A stretch of DNA of 64,000 bases from Carallia brachiata (GCA_021464245.1 JADCRB010000013.1:5458959-5522958); one strand, 5' to 3'; positions 36,826 through 48,114 are shown, numbered from the stretch's first letter. Made by a program: numbers and translations. Notes: a model not told the origin generated them from the sequence alone.

Positions 36826-37934
36826 ATAGTGCATACAAAGATTGGATAGTTTATGAACATATCATAGATCATAATGAAAAGATAATAAGCAAATTGTAAT
36901 GTTCATGAACATGCCAAGCCCAAAAAACAAAAAAAATTTGCTAGGAGGAAACTAAGATTCATGGAGTAAAAAAAGACATTTTTTTCACTGATCAATCTGT
37001 TCATGAAATTGTTAGCTTGATTTACTAGAGGAGAATTCATTGGAGCAGTTAGTAAAAGCCATCTCCTTCAACAACTTACTATTTGCGTCACAAAGTTAAC
37101 GAAAAATTTATATACATTGCACTACTTAATTTCATTTTTTTTTATTATATATGATCGCAATTAATGATTAAGATTATAAATGTGCATAAAAAAGATATGC
37201 AACTGCAATGTAGGTGTGCATTCGAGAGGCATCAAATTGGGTGTGTTCAAGAAGAAAATGGATTATCATACTCTCACAAATGATACTTTTCAGTCTTTTT
37301 GGACTTTCCCCACTTTTAATTCAAAAACAAGCCTTGAATAAAGAATTGCCTCTTTTGCTGTTTGTTGTCTCTCAATTTCTTGCAGATTGGGAGGCCTGCT
37401 ATAGATGGGTTGGCAGCAAAAGGAGAGAATGGGGTAAGACAGGTGCTCGACATGCTGAAGAGTGAGTTTCAGCTTACTATGGCCCTATTTAGCTGTCCTA
37501 CCTTGAAATATATTACTAGGAGTCATGTCAGAACAGAGTGTGACTCACTCCAATCTATGCTTTAATTTGCCTTGTCGCATTGAAATGCTTGTTTTAAGTT
37601 GTTTAATTAAAGAAAATTCATGTTAGGAGCTGAGCTAGAACTCAATGTCAAAATTTGGAAATTTTATATTCCATTACATAATAAATGAGATTTATTTGAT
37701 ATAAAAATAATAAGTACATTTGTGTCCTTTAAAATGATTAGTGAGTCACCGAGTTGTAAAATTAAAAAAAATGAAAAATTAAAGTGGCAACTCAAAATTC
37801 TTATATTGGGTCGAAAATAAAACCATATTGGGCTGACCTGAAACCTTTTAAAAAAGTTGAACTGGGTCAAGCCTCAACAACTCAAAGTTTGACCCAATTC
37901 GACTCTTTTGCTCTCCTAGGCAATCTAAATATTG

Positions 37935-38311
37935 CTCTCGAATGAGCATTGAATTTAACTCAGTTGGTTGGAGGTACTGACTTTTAACTCTTATACTGTG
38001 ATTGGATAGTGAAAAATTGAATAAAAAGTGAATAGAAAAAAAATGAATAAAAAAGTACAGTAATGATGAAATTATGATTGATTAAACGTAATGAATAGAA
38101 ATTTGTGAGAAAATAAATAATAATTTGTGAGAGAAAAAGTAAAATGTAGTTATTTGGATTTAATAGAAAATGAATAGAAAAAAAATAAATAGTAAAAATT
38201 TTCCTTTCTTTATCCTTTCTTTTTTCATTAGAAATTTTCCAAACATAGTGTTAAGTCTGGGTTTGAATCCTAAATTTAATTATCAGTTATAATGAACAAA
38301 AAAAAAAATTT
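37935..38311 (+). mobile_element. tRNA-derived SINE split by a Harbinger-like MITE
   Basis: The two SINE parts, about 37935-37993 and 38254-38311, join to a tRNA-like unit: AACTCAGTTGGTTGG as A box-like word, CTCTTA, then AGTCTGGGTTTGAATCC as B box-like word, ending in an A run (38297-38307). Copy 1 of the segmental duplication lacks it. Confidence 0.65.
37994..38250. mobile_element. PIF/Harbinger-like MITE inserted in a SINE
   Basis: TTA flanks both ends (37991-37993 and 38251-38253). Ends read inward are TACTGTGATTGGA and CACTATGTTTGGA, an imperfect terminal inverted repeat. The interior is AT-rich with repeated GAATAGAAA words. It interrupts the SINE between its A and B box-like words. 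Confidence 0.7.
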
Positions 38312-38430
38312 ATATATTGCTCCGAAATCATGGCATTGATTCAAAAAAACTTGTATGCTCCAAATACAACTGCTTTGTGTCTGTTTGGGATCCATAACTC
38401 TGCATTTTTTTTTTCGCTTGTGTCAACTAC

Positions 38431-38594
38431 CAACTAGGGAAATGGAACGAAAGTAAGCTGTTATCTTCTACCTGCAATTTAATTAAGGATAACAGCTACT
38501 CACAAACCCCAATTCTAAACCCCACTGTTAAAGAATTTCAATGCCATAAATCACCATCAAAATATTTATTCAAGTGTTGCAAACAGAGCAACTA

Positions 38595-38630
<36 letters not shown>

Positions 38631-39190
38631 TGGAGAGTCTAAGCCCTGAGATGAGGAGGCAGAAGACATGCAAAGACTTAAAAAGTTCAGTTGTGCTGGA
38701 AGTTGATAAATATGATGAATTTCACTTTTTTCGCACTAAATATATGAAAAGAAAAAAACAATATTTTTAAACGCAAAAATATGTTTTTTTTTTTTTTTTA
38801 CAAATTGCTAATATTTGTATAAAACAAATTATTTTCTTATAATTGAGACTTGAGACCCAATTTCAAAAAAAGGGTCTGATTAGGTGGCTTCCGAACTTAA
38901 GTGGCTTCCGTAATTATTTTTTATGACGCGATAGAAAAAAATTATACTACATAATAAAAAAAAATTGAAAGAAAATTATATAACATATAAATTAGTTATT
39001 AAAAATTAAAATTTTTTGATGTGACTTTTTATAATGTGTCACCAAAAAAATATACAATATTAATTAATTATTAAAAACTAAAATTTTATTTACATATCTT
39101 ATAATTTTTTTAACATATTACATAATTTTTTTTAACATATTACGTAATTTTTTTTATAATATTGTATATACATTTACAAAAACTACTCAT
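38431..39190. other. Intergenic, no gene seen; TTA microsatellite
   Basis: A TTA repeat of about 11 units lies at 38596-38629. A poly-T run lies near 38785-38799. AT-rich filler with repeated TTTTTTAACATATTAC words lies at 39105-39155. Confidence 0.6.
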
Positions 39191-39208
39191 AAAAAACAGC
39201 CACCAAGA

Positions 39209-39314
39209 GGGAAGCAGCCTTAGCTGCATGGCTTACCCTCCAACTGCAAGGTCTGTGGTTCTCATACCCTCATCCCCAACCAGCTGATTTCCAGCTCCCT
39301 TAAGACAAAAAAAA
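39209..39314 (+). mobile_element. Short retroposon (SINE-like) with 18-bp target duplication
   Basis: Direct repeats AAAAAACAGCCACCAAGA flank it at 39191-39208 and 39315-39332; the right repeat overlaps the end of the A tail, so the exact 3' edge is ambiguous. The body contains TAGCTGCATGGCTTACC and GGTTCTCATACCC, weakly like A and B boxes, and ends in a run of A. This is target-primed retroposition; the tRNA origin is a guess. Confidence 0.7.
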
Positions 39315-39702
39315 AAAAAACAGCCACCAAGATTTTTCCTTTAAAAAAACCAAGGAAACTAGGCAGAAGAAATCAAAATGCCAAATATTTCTTTAGATTT
39401 TTGGGCACTTTAGGTGCATATATTCCGCATAGGACCCACAACCAATTGTAGCACCGCCAACTGTAACAGAAGAACGCAAAGTCGCAGCCTGCCTGCTGAG
39501 GCAAAACCTCCATCATCAAAACCAAAAGACACCACAGGCCCCGGCCCTCCCAGCGGCAGCGCCGCCGCAGCCCTCATCTTCATTCATAGCAGCCACGCCG
39601 CCAAAAGAGAGAATCGGCAAGACCCAGAACCAGAATTCCAAGAAATTTCAATACCCACATCGCCAACTCGAAGAAAAAACTCTTCTTTGCTGTTTCCCTG
39701 AG

Positions 39703-42700
39703 ATGGAAGCTCAGAGCAGTAGCAGCAGCAGCAATACAGGGAACGAAGAAAATGAAGAGAAAGAAGAGTGGAGAGCCGAAGAAGTACTTGGTGGGAACAG
39801 AGCGGCGTTGGAAGCTCTGAGAGAGCTCATCATTTTCCCTCTTCTTTATTCTCGTGAAGCTCGCAAGCTTGGCCTTAAGGTTCCTTAATCACCCATCAAC
39901 TTAAATTTGACGCCATTCTCTTCTATCAGCTTTAGTTTTATTTCACAACTTAAGATTTTGCTTTTTTTTTTGTTTAATTCAGTGGCCTAGAGGCTTGCTT
40001 CTTTATGGTCCACCGGGTACTGGAAAGGTCTCTCTCTGTCTCTCACACTCTTATTTCGGAAAAGATTCTTTATTTTCTTGTATAACATTGATGATTATGT
40101 TTTTAAAGTTTTTGAAGCTGTTGTCATTTGATTGTTTTTTGGAAGAGAAGTAGCAGTAGTAAGGAAGTAAAAGAACTTGCTCTATTTCTGTTATTGATCT
40201 TTATTTTGGTTCATGTTGGTCAATCCCCAAAAGTTATAAGATGTTTTAGCTTACTAAATGATGGAAAATTTATTTATTTATTTTTATCTATGTTAGACGA
40301 GTTTGGTGCGTGCAGTTGTTCGTGAATGTGGCGTACATTTAACTGTCATCAGGTACTATGTTAAGCCTGCTTACTTCTAACTTGCTGCTTTTACTGTATG
40401 GTATTTTTAGTGGAGTTTAATTTTTTCCACCACTGTTCTGTTGTTGTTAATGCTTAAACATTGTTGATTATGACTTTGTGTTTTGTAAGTTGTTTGATTG
40501 ATGATTGATTTGATGTTTGTGGGAGTTTCCTCCAGTCCACATTCAGTTCACAGAGCACATGCTGGAGAAAGTGAGAAAGTTTTGCGTGACGCTTTTTCGG
40601 AGGCATCATCTCATGCAATTTCAGGCAAACCATCGGTTATTTTTATTGATGAAATTGATGCACTTTGTCCTCGTCGTGATTCAAGGTGACAAGAAAAGAT
40701 TTTGTTTGGCATATTCCTATTTATGTGTACTTAGTCATTTTCTTCATAAGCTATTTCTTTCTGTCCGTAATCAAGCTGGAACCTCCATTTTGAGAAGATT
40801 TGCATCATAAAATCCATATTAGCATGTGTGTTTCTCTCCCTTTGGTTTACCATTACAGTGATTGTGTTAGAGAAAAAGATTTAAGCTTCTCCAATGACAT
40901 AAAAATTAGACCTTCAAATGCAGACGAGAGCAAGATGTTCGTGTGACCTCACAACTCTTTGCCTTGATGGATGCAATTAAGCCTCAATCGTCGTCTTTAG
41001 CACATGTTGTGGTGGTTGCATCTACCAACAGGTTCTTTTTCTTACCTCTTCCATATTGAGGCATGACGTTTCTTGTCTAACCCATGCATTTGATGGAAAC
41101 AGCATTGGTTGGGCTGATTGGATTTGCATGGCAGTTGTTTCCAGTCTGAACATTCTAAAAATTAGGCTACAAAAATGTGATGCTTTGTTCTCTGCAAGTT
41201 TTATGGGTTTGTTCTGAAAATAACTGGATGTCTCTGTTATAGTCTCACAAGGTCCTCCGCTTCATCTCCTTATATGATGTTATCTGGTTGCATACCTTTA
41301 TTTAGTTGGCACTATCCCAACCCTTTTAGTGTAAGAAATGCGAAATCCTCTTGTCAATCAAGTCTTCCCCAAACACTTAACTGGCATGATAAAGATATAG
41401 TGATTATTTCTCCTATCTTTCATAATTTTAATTTATAGTATAAACTGTAGGCCATAACATTGATAATCCCATGTCTGCTCATAAATTTTAGAGTATGACT
41501 TGAATTTATGCTTTGTTTGTGCAAAGAATCGAAGCAATTGACCCCGCTTTAAGGAGGTCAGGGCGTTTTGATACTGAAATAGAAGTCACCACACCTACAG
41601 AAGAGGAACGCCTTCAAATCCTCAAGGTACGTTCTGCTGTCTCAAAACAAAAAATATGTGTTTCATTGTTTAAAGGCATTCATGTGCACGTTGGGGTGCT
41701 GCTTAATAGCACTTCAGTGAGTATAACCATGCTAGTCCTGCATGATGAATGCTGGATTGGCAAGCAGTGATAATGCAGATGCAAAAGTGTAATTTTCTGT
41801 ACTTTTGCGGATTTTGTGCAGCTGTATACAAAGAAGCTTCAGTTAGACCCTAGTGTTGACTTACAAACCATTGCTGCATCCTGTAATGGATATGTTGGGG
41901 CTGATCTAGAAGCCCTATGTCGGGAGGCTACCATGTCCTCCCTTAGGTCTTCCTATGGACATGAAGATCCTGGTGTGCCTAGATTGACAATGGCAGACTG
42001 GAAGGATGCAAGATCTGTGGTTGGCCCTAGTATAACAAGAGGTGTAACTGTGGAAGTCCCCAAGGTTTCTTGGGAAGATATTGGTGGACTTCACCATTTG
42101 AAGGTCTGTAACTGTGCAAATCAATGCCTATATCTCTTGGTGAAAATAACTACACATGTTCCATCCCTCTGTTTTGCAAATCCCATGCTGAAGTTAACAA
42201 GGCCTATAATATAAATAAAAGTGGAAACTTTTGATTAACTAGTTCCATTTTATGTTGAACTGTAGAGAACTTTTTTTGGTTGACAGAAAAAACTTCAGCA
42301 ATCCGTTGAGTGGCCCATTAAACATTCTGCTGCATTTTCAAGGCTGGGAATATCACCTGTTCGCGGAGTTCTTCTACATGGACCTCCAGGATGCTCAAAA
42401 ACCACCCTTGCTAAAGCTGCAGCAAATGCTGCCCAAGCTGCTTTTTTCTCCTTGAGGTTTGACTGATTTATATAGTTTTTTTTTGTTTTCTATATATATA
42501 TATATCCTTTTTCCTTGACTTGTATACTAGGAGGAATGATGTTGGTCCTGTTGCATAACATGGAGAAAGGGATGCCTTTGATCATAAATTATAGACATGT
42601 TAGAGCAAATCCATCTTGCTTTGGAAATGTAAGCAGAGTATTTGGAGACTGCATTTGGTTGACTGTAATTGATGACTTTGTGCAAATATGTTATTGGCTT

Positions 42701-45124
42701 ACAGCTTTCAGACACAATTATTCAACATAGTTGGAGAGAAACTAAATGCAACTTCATATTGTGTTCCGATATAGCTATTATTATCAATCAAAGGCCTGTT
42801 CCCTTAATATATTATCTTGTGTCAGTAAAGTCAGGGGTTGCATTCATTCACCTGTTTTTGTTTTCCATCTTGATGACAAGTGGTGGAAATATTGAGAAAA
42901 GGCATCCTGCTGAAGAAAGGAATTCAATGTAAGCCCAATAATGCCTTTTGTGGAACAAATATGGGGACAGATTATTCCTCATGTTGTTGAAGTAAACATA
43001 GGAAAGGTCCATGTTACCTATTCTAGTATAGGGTTCTAACTGTATGAGGGAATGTTGAATGCTCTGCTATTTGACTAGTAAATTGCTCCACGGACATTGT
43101 TTTGCATAGAGGACTTCTGTACAACAATCTTCTCCTCACTTATTTTGTATGATTACCTTCATTATATGTCATGATGAAAGTGCTACCTTAATTTCCGTGT
43201 TCCTTTGGGTTCACCTAGGTTTCTAATTTCTGCTTGTCATCAATGCTATACTTGTTCTATTATATTCAAGAAACATAGACAGTGAGGGAGAGAGCTTTAA
43301 CTCCTGAAAATTCAGAAGGTGTGAATCAGTGGTGCAGAATTATATTCGATGTACGTTGGTGAAGGGGAAGCATTGCTACGTAATACATTTCAGAGAGCTC
43401 GCCTTGCAGCACCAAGCATAATATTCTTTGATGAGGCTGATGTCGTTGCTTCTAAGCGGTTAGTTCACTGCAATAAATAAAAATATGATAATACTTTAGT
43501 TATGTATTCTTCACTGCAATAAATAAAAATATGATAATACTTTAGTTCATTCAATTGCAGAGGTGGTAGTTCAAGTAACAGTACTACAGTAGGAGAGAGA
43601 CTACTGTCCACTTTGTTGACAGAAATGGATGGCCTAGAGGAGGCCAAAGTAAGTGGTGTTAACGTGACTACTTCTCCAAGTTGTCTTAGAGCCGCTGCTA
43701 TGATATTAATTTCTGCCCTCCTTATTGTGATTTAAATTTTTAACTTTTATTTATTTCTACAAGGGAATACTTGTCTTGGCTGCCACAAATCGTCCTTATG
43801 CAATTGATGCTGCACTAATGCGCCCTGGACGCTTTGATCTGGTAAGTTGTTAATATTATTATGTGGCAGACTTATATAGTTCAGTTTCTTCTCTCTTGCG
43901 TTATGTTTTTGGAATGCTAGAATTTTGTGTCTCTGTTTCCCTTTATTTTTGCTTTTTTTTTTTGTAAGTAAAGAAGTGGATTGTGGCTAATTTTATACAA
44001 TAGTGTCAGGTTTGTTTCTCGCAAAGTAGTTGAGTTTATATTCATGATAGATAAGAGACGTTGAGTCAGGAAGCTAACCCAACATAACTAGTAGATATCC
44101 TCCATTCTTGTGAAGAAGAGATCATCATAATAATCCCAAGGCACAGTTACTTATTGCACAGTTACAGAAACTTGTCACATGATTGAATGGTGCTAAGAAT
44201 GCTAGTGTAATGAATCATTTCTGAAATTTTGTCTTTATAGTTTGAGTAGTTGTACAATATTGGAAGTGCAGCAGTGAGACTACTTGGCCACTTTCAAACC
44301 TAATAGTTACCCCAATATTCTAAAATTTCCATAATTGTGCCTCTAAATAACACATAGGAAGATAGGACAACATATAGATCGATAGAAGCACACTAGAGCT
44401 TTTGGATCATGTCTGCATTTTCCAAGTAGGATTATGGCCCCAAAAAGAAAGGGTGGGACAATGATAAGGGCCATGTCATATGCACCTATGAATTTTTGTA
44501 CCCTAAGTCAGATTGTATCAACTACAATGCTATAAGTCCCTTGATTTTAATGTTCTATATATTCACAACACAATGAATGATGCACTCGTAGATGAAAATT
44601 TTTGCTTTAATTGTAAAAAAAATTTGAAACTTTTATCAATGGATTTGTAGGTGCTATATGTTCCACTGCCCGATCTAGAGGCTCGATATGAAATACTCCA
44701 TGTTCACACACGCAACATGAAGATAGGCGATGATGTTGACCTGAGAAGAATAGCAGAAGACACCGAGTTCTTTACAGGGGCTGAATTGGAGGGTCTGTGT
44801 AGGGAAGCTGGAGTTGTAGCCCTGAGGGAAAACATATCTGCTACCGTTGTTTGCAACCGACATTTCCAGACCGTGAAGCAGTCACTGAAACCAGCACTAA
44901 CAAGGGAGGATATTGAAAGATATTCATCATTTATGAAGAATCAATCCGTGTCATCATCTCGCCAGATTGAATCCAATGTTCAACATAAGGGCAAGTACAA
45001 ACAGAAGTTTTCGGGTCCAGTGTTCTCAGTTAAAGTTGGTCTTCTGAGTTTTGCATTGCTTGCTGCTGCTAAATATTTCCTTGTGTATACTAATTTTGCT
45101 ACACATGAAAAGTCAGCAACCTGA
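39703..45124 (+). CDS. CDC48B: CDC48B-type double AAA+ ATPase
   Basis: Twelve exons join in phase to 618 codons: 39703-39879, 39983-40027, 40297-40352, 40536-40685, 40924-41031, 41527-41626, 41822-42103, 42287-42456, 43330-43458, 43561-43648, 43764-43841, 44651-45124. The protein starts almost directly at the first AAA domain, without the N-domain of canonical CDC48/p97. D1: GPPGTGK at about 68-74, VIFIDEID at 127-134, [12 protein letters not shown]2: GPPGCSKT at 338-345 (Ser where many AAA proteins have Gly; shared with AFG2/SPATA5 relatives), IIFFDEAD at 393-400, RPGRFD. A hydrophobic stretch of about 20 residues near 588-607 lies just before the C-terminus. Length and order match Arabidopsis CDC48B (At2g03670), which I recall as about 603 residues. 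Its role is little known; family members remodel protein complexes using ATP. Reading frame and splice sites are intact. Confidence 0.93.
43466..43547 (+). repeat. 46-bp tandem repeat in intron 9 of CDC48B
   Basis: CACTGCAATAAATAAAAATA followed by TGATAATACTTTAGTT occurs at 43466 and again at 43512. It ends just before the exon 10 acceptor at 43560, so the branch-point region has been duplicated. Confidence 0.85.
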
Positions 45125-45778
45125 AATAGCTTCTTGTGGAATTTACATTGATAACTTTGTAACAGCGACAGAGGAGTGTGATTTTCCTTTTTTCTGTTTG
45201 TTTGCCTTTCTCTTTTCATGTTAACCATGGTTGGAGTTTATTTATAGATTTAAAATCTATGGCAGAAATGTTGTTTCATAACCTACGTAGGACTAACTTG
45301 CTAATGGCAGCATGACATCTTTATGTTATTTTTACATTGCCAACCGCCAATGTCCTGCAAACGGCTACTTGGTGAAAACAAAACGTAAAATTGCATGCAT
45401 TTGACTGGTCCTCTTATCTCACAAATGTAAGAGTTTCATGTACGAGACTTTCAGTTATGCTACAATTGCAACCATGATAGCTAATGTGGCTGCAATTGTA
45501 GCTATAAAATGCTGTCTCAGAATTTGCTGCAATTGCGGCGGTATGACCCAGGTAAGAGTTGTCCGCGGCAAATTCGCAATTGAAGGCTTTGACTCAGATT
45601 TTAGCTTACCCTTTAAGTCCTGTGCTAAGTGAGGTAAAAAAACTAAATTTAATAATTATTATTTAGACGAAATTGTCTAAGTTATCTCTTTGAAAATGTT
45701 ATATAATTATTATATATAAAGTAAAATAGTTAATATTTAATGGAGGTGGGGAAGAGAAGAGCTCAAATGTTATATATA
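45125..45778. other. 3' UTR of CDC48B and intergenic DNA
   Basis: The first 150-250 bases are probably 3' UTR. A 64-codon frame at 45438-45632 has no recognisable domain. A short TA-rich stretch precedes the foldback element. Confidence 0.55.
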
Positions 45779-46220
45779 TCAGGCAAAAACCTTAATTTCA
45801 CCCATTATTTTTATATCTTTTGATAATTTCACTCATAACATTTTTTTTATTTTAGATTTCATTCTCAACGTTTTCTTCGTTAATTTTTTTTGTTATTTTC
45901 CGTTAGTTGACCGTTAAGTGTGACACGTGACGGTTCAACCAACGATACATCATCCCACTCATAGTCCACATGAGCAACACGAATGATTATAAAATTATGA
46001 GTATGATTATTTTTCACGTCATGAGGTGATGACGTGTTGCTGACGTGGGCCATTAGTAGGATGATGTATTGCTGATTGGACCGTCATATATTATATTTAA
46101 TGGTCAACTAATAGAAGAAGGTTAAAAAATTTAACGAAAAAAATGTTAAAAGTGGAATTTAAAACAAATAAATATTATGAGTAAATTTTCAAAACACGCA
46201 TAGATAGCTGGTGAAATTAA

Positions 46221-47542
46221 GGGTCCGTTTGGAGACGCTGTCAGTTTTTTGTTTCTGTTTTTCATTTTCTGTTTTTTATTTTTGCTGTTTGTTAAATTTT
46301 TGTGTTTATTGCTGTCAATTTTTTTTTTATAAGAATAAAAAAATAGATAGAAAAAGGATAGTGAGAGAAATGGTAAAAAAAAGTATAAATATGAAGAGAA
46401 AAATGGGAGCGAGAGAAAGAGAAGAGAAAAAGAGGGTAGAGAGAGAAGTGAGTAAGAGAATGGTAAGAGAGAAAAGGAGAGAGAATGAGAGAAGAAAGAG
46501 AATGAATAGAGAGAATGACCAAAAGAGAAAGGGTAGAGAAAAAATGAGTAAATAGAATAGTAGAGAGAGAAAAATGAGAGAGAGAGGGTAGAGAGAGAAT
46601 GAGTAGAGAAAATGACAGAGAGAGAAAAGAGAGAGAAGAGTATAGAAAGAACGAGTAAGAGAATGATAAAGAGAGAAAAATGAGAGAGAGAGCGCAAAGA
46701 AGATGAGTAAGAGAATGGTAAAACAAGAAAAAAAGAGAGAGAGTCTAGATAGAGAGAGAATGAGTAGAGAGAGAAAAAGAAGAAAGAGAGAGTAGAGAGA
46801 TAGTAGAGTAAGAAAAAGGAGAGAGAATATGGGTAGACAGAGAAGGTAGAGAGAAAAGAGAGAGAGAGAGGGCAGAGATAGAACGGTAGAGAGATGATTG
46901 AGTAAGAAAAAGAAGAAGAATGGTAGAGAGAGAAAATGAGAGGGAGAGAGGGAGCATAGAGAAAGAGTAGAGAGAATGGTTGAGGGAGAAAAGGAGAGAG
47001 AGAGAGTGGGAAGAGGGAGAATTGGTAGAGATAATGGTAGAAAGAGAAAAAAGAGAAAGAGGATAGAGAAAGAATGAGTAGAGAGAGAAAAGAGAGAGAG
47101 AGAGAGAGTAGAGAGAGAATGGTAGAGATAAAAAAAGGGGAAAGAGGGTAGAGAGAGAATGATAGAGATAGAAAAAGGGGAGAGAGGGTAGAGAGAGAAT
47201 GGCAGAGATAGAAAAGGAGATAGAGGGTAGAGAGAGAATGGGTCGAGAGAGAAAGAGTAGTAAGAGAAAAAATATAGAGGGATAGAGAGAGGATGAGTAA
47301 AGAGAGATATGATAAAAAGAGTGGATAGAGAGAGAAAAAGTTGTGAGAGAAAGTATAGAAAAAAAAGTGAAAAACAAAATCGGAAAGCTATTTTTATTAT
47401 TTTCCCAATCTGTTTTTTTCTTTGAAAAATACTTTTAACTTTTCAACAAAAAACAGAAAACAGAATTAATAACAAACATGTTTCCTTTTTTTTTATGAAA
47501 AATAAACATAAAACAGAAACTTAAACCACTCCATATGGCCCC
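46221..47542. mobile_element. PIF/Harbinger-like element carrying a purine satellite
   Basis: TAA flanks both ends (46218-46220 and 47543-47545). Ends read inward are GGGTCCGTTTGGAGACG and GGGGCCATATGGAGTGG and continue as imperfect inverted repeats through AGTTT(T/C)T(T/G)TTT and CAT-rich words for about 80 bases. The 3-bp TAA duplication and GG-starting ends fit PIF/Harbinger. The interior is almost entirely a purine-rich satellite, with no transposase. It interrupts the right terminal repeat of the surrounding foldback element. Confidence 0.8.
46370..47360 (+). repeat. Polypurine minisatellite, about 1 kb
   Basis: Nearly every base on the + strand is A or G, apart from scattered T and rare C. 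Irregular units of about 20-40 bases recur, such as GGTAGAGAGAGAATGGTAGA, GAATGAGTAGAGAGAGAAAA and GATAGAAAAAGGGGAGAGAG. Long reverse-strand frames over it (Leu, Ser, Phe only) are artefacts of the strand bias. Such mirror-like purine tracts can adopt triplex structures in principle. Confidence 0.92.
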
Positions 47543-47920
47543 TAAGATTTTTGCTTGTATACCATCCTTGCTTCCATCCCTACTTCAAGATTCAGAGATC
47601 GAGGTCAAAATTCCTAATCTCTAATCAACTTACATTGACTTTGTCCTCGTTGTGCAACGAGGCAAAGGCTTGTGAGCCAAGTCTCTACTGTCATCCCTAC
47701 CTCCTAGGGATATTCTTCCATTTTTTTTTTTAAAACAAAATTTAAAAAATAATTAAAACTTATATTACAATTAATGAGAGAGATTTAAAAGGCATGAAAG
47801 TCGAACTTTCAATTTCCTCTCTAATATAATAACGTTGAATCAGCTGTTTTAAACTTGTTCTTCAATTTTTAACTATTGTAACTATAAAAAAAAAAAAAAA
47901 AGCATTTTTGGGCACTTACC

Positions 47921-47985
47921 GGCCCACCCTTAAAACACAAGTTATCAGTTCAGTTCCAAATAAACTTTGGACAAACGATTGGGCT
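47921..47985 (+). promoter_or_regulatory. Site II-like motifs upstream of eEF2
   Basis: GGCCCA at 47921-47926 and TGGGCT at 47980-47985, about 230-290 bases before the likely leader exon. TGGGCC/T motifs bound by TCP factors are common in plant translation-gene promoters. The words are short, so chance occurrence is possible. Confidence 0.45.
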
Positions 47986-48114
47986 GAAATTGTGGCCAAC
48001 TCCAACCCCACCACCCATTTTGTTTGAACTGAACCCCACCCCCTTAAAGACAGCCGAAAGGAAAGAAACCCTTAAAGCAATCTTCTTTAGACCAAACAAA
48101 AAAAAAAAAAAAAA

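Larger units (their letters stand above)
32104..37565 (+). pseudogene. Peroxisomal (S)-2-hydroxy-acid oxidase, lHAOX/GLO4-GLO5 type, copy 2 (decayed)
   Basis: Duplicate of the gene at 22844-28170, with all eleven exons traceable at 32104-32246, 32320-32443, about 32545-32588, 33014-33091, 33210-33334, 35040-35097, 35265-35303, 35754-35822, 36360-36460, 36567-36671 and 37386-37565. Lesions: stop at 32236-32238 where copy 1 has a Gln codon; a 1-bp deletion in exon 2 near 32426; altered exon 3 acceptor region near 32541-32546; in-frame stop at 33020-33022 in exon 4; a missing first base at exon 8 (35754). Substitutions also alter conserved words, for example [10 protein letters not shown] for [10 protein letters not shown]. 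The 3' exon still reads to an SML end. Exons 5 and 7 keep the bases that copy 1 lacks. These are several lesion types, not only homopolymer indels, so true decay is much the best explanation. Confidence 0.9.
30253..38430. repeat. Segmental duplication, copy 2 (about 8 kb)
   Basis: Direct-orientation match to 20895-28990. It carries at least four insertions absent from copy 1: a SINE (30861-31074), a Harbinger-like MITE (31095-31619), a Mutator-like MITE (33626-33947) and a SINE split by another Harbinger-like MITE (about 37935-38311). Divergence is moderate in introns and exons alike, so the event is not recent. Confidence 0.85.
45779..47554. mobile_element. Foldback element with a nested Harbinger-like insertion
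   Basis: The left end reads CAGGCAAAAACCTTAATTTC. Removing the insertion at 46221-47542 (plus one TAA) leaves a right end that reads inward CAAGCAAAAATCTTAATTTC, a near-perfect match. The two arms (about 45779-45960 and 46075-46220 plus 47543-47554) match imperfectly and share TTTCAC(C/T)CAT, CGTTAATTTTTT and GTTAGTTGACC-type words. The centre has CACGTCATGAGGTGATGACG. The style resembles the foldback family at 13586 and 17999 but the sequence differs. Native length would be about 450 bases. No target duplication was clear. Confidence 0.75.

Noticed and set aside
32104..37565. Calling the second oxidase copy a functional gene
   Set aside because: It has two in-frame stops, indels and altered splice acceptors of mixed types that cannot all be sequencing errors.
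46146..47377. Long reverse-strand open frames of 144-210 codons made of Leu, Ser, Phe, Tyr and Ile
   Set aside because: They lie on the complement of the purine satellite, overlap one another in two frames and have no domain. They are open only because the strand lacks stop-forming combinations.
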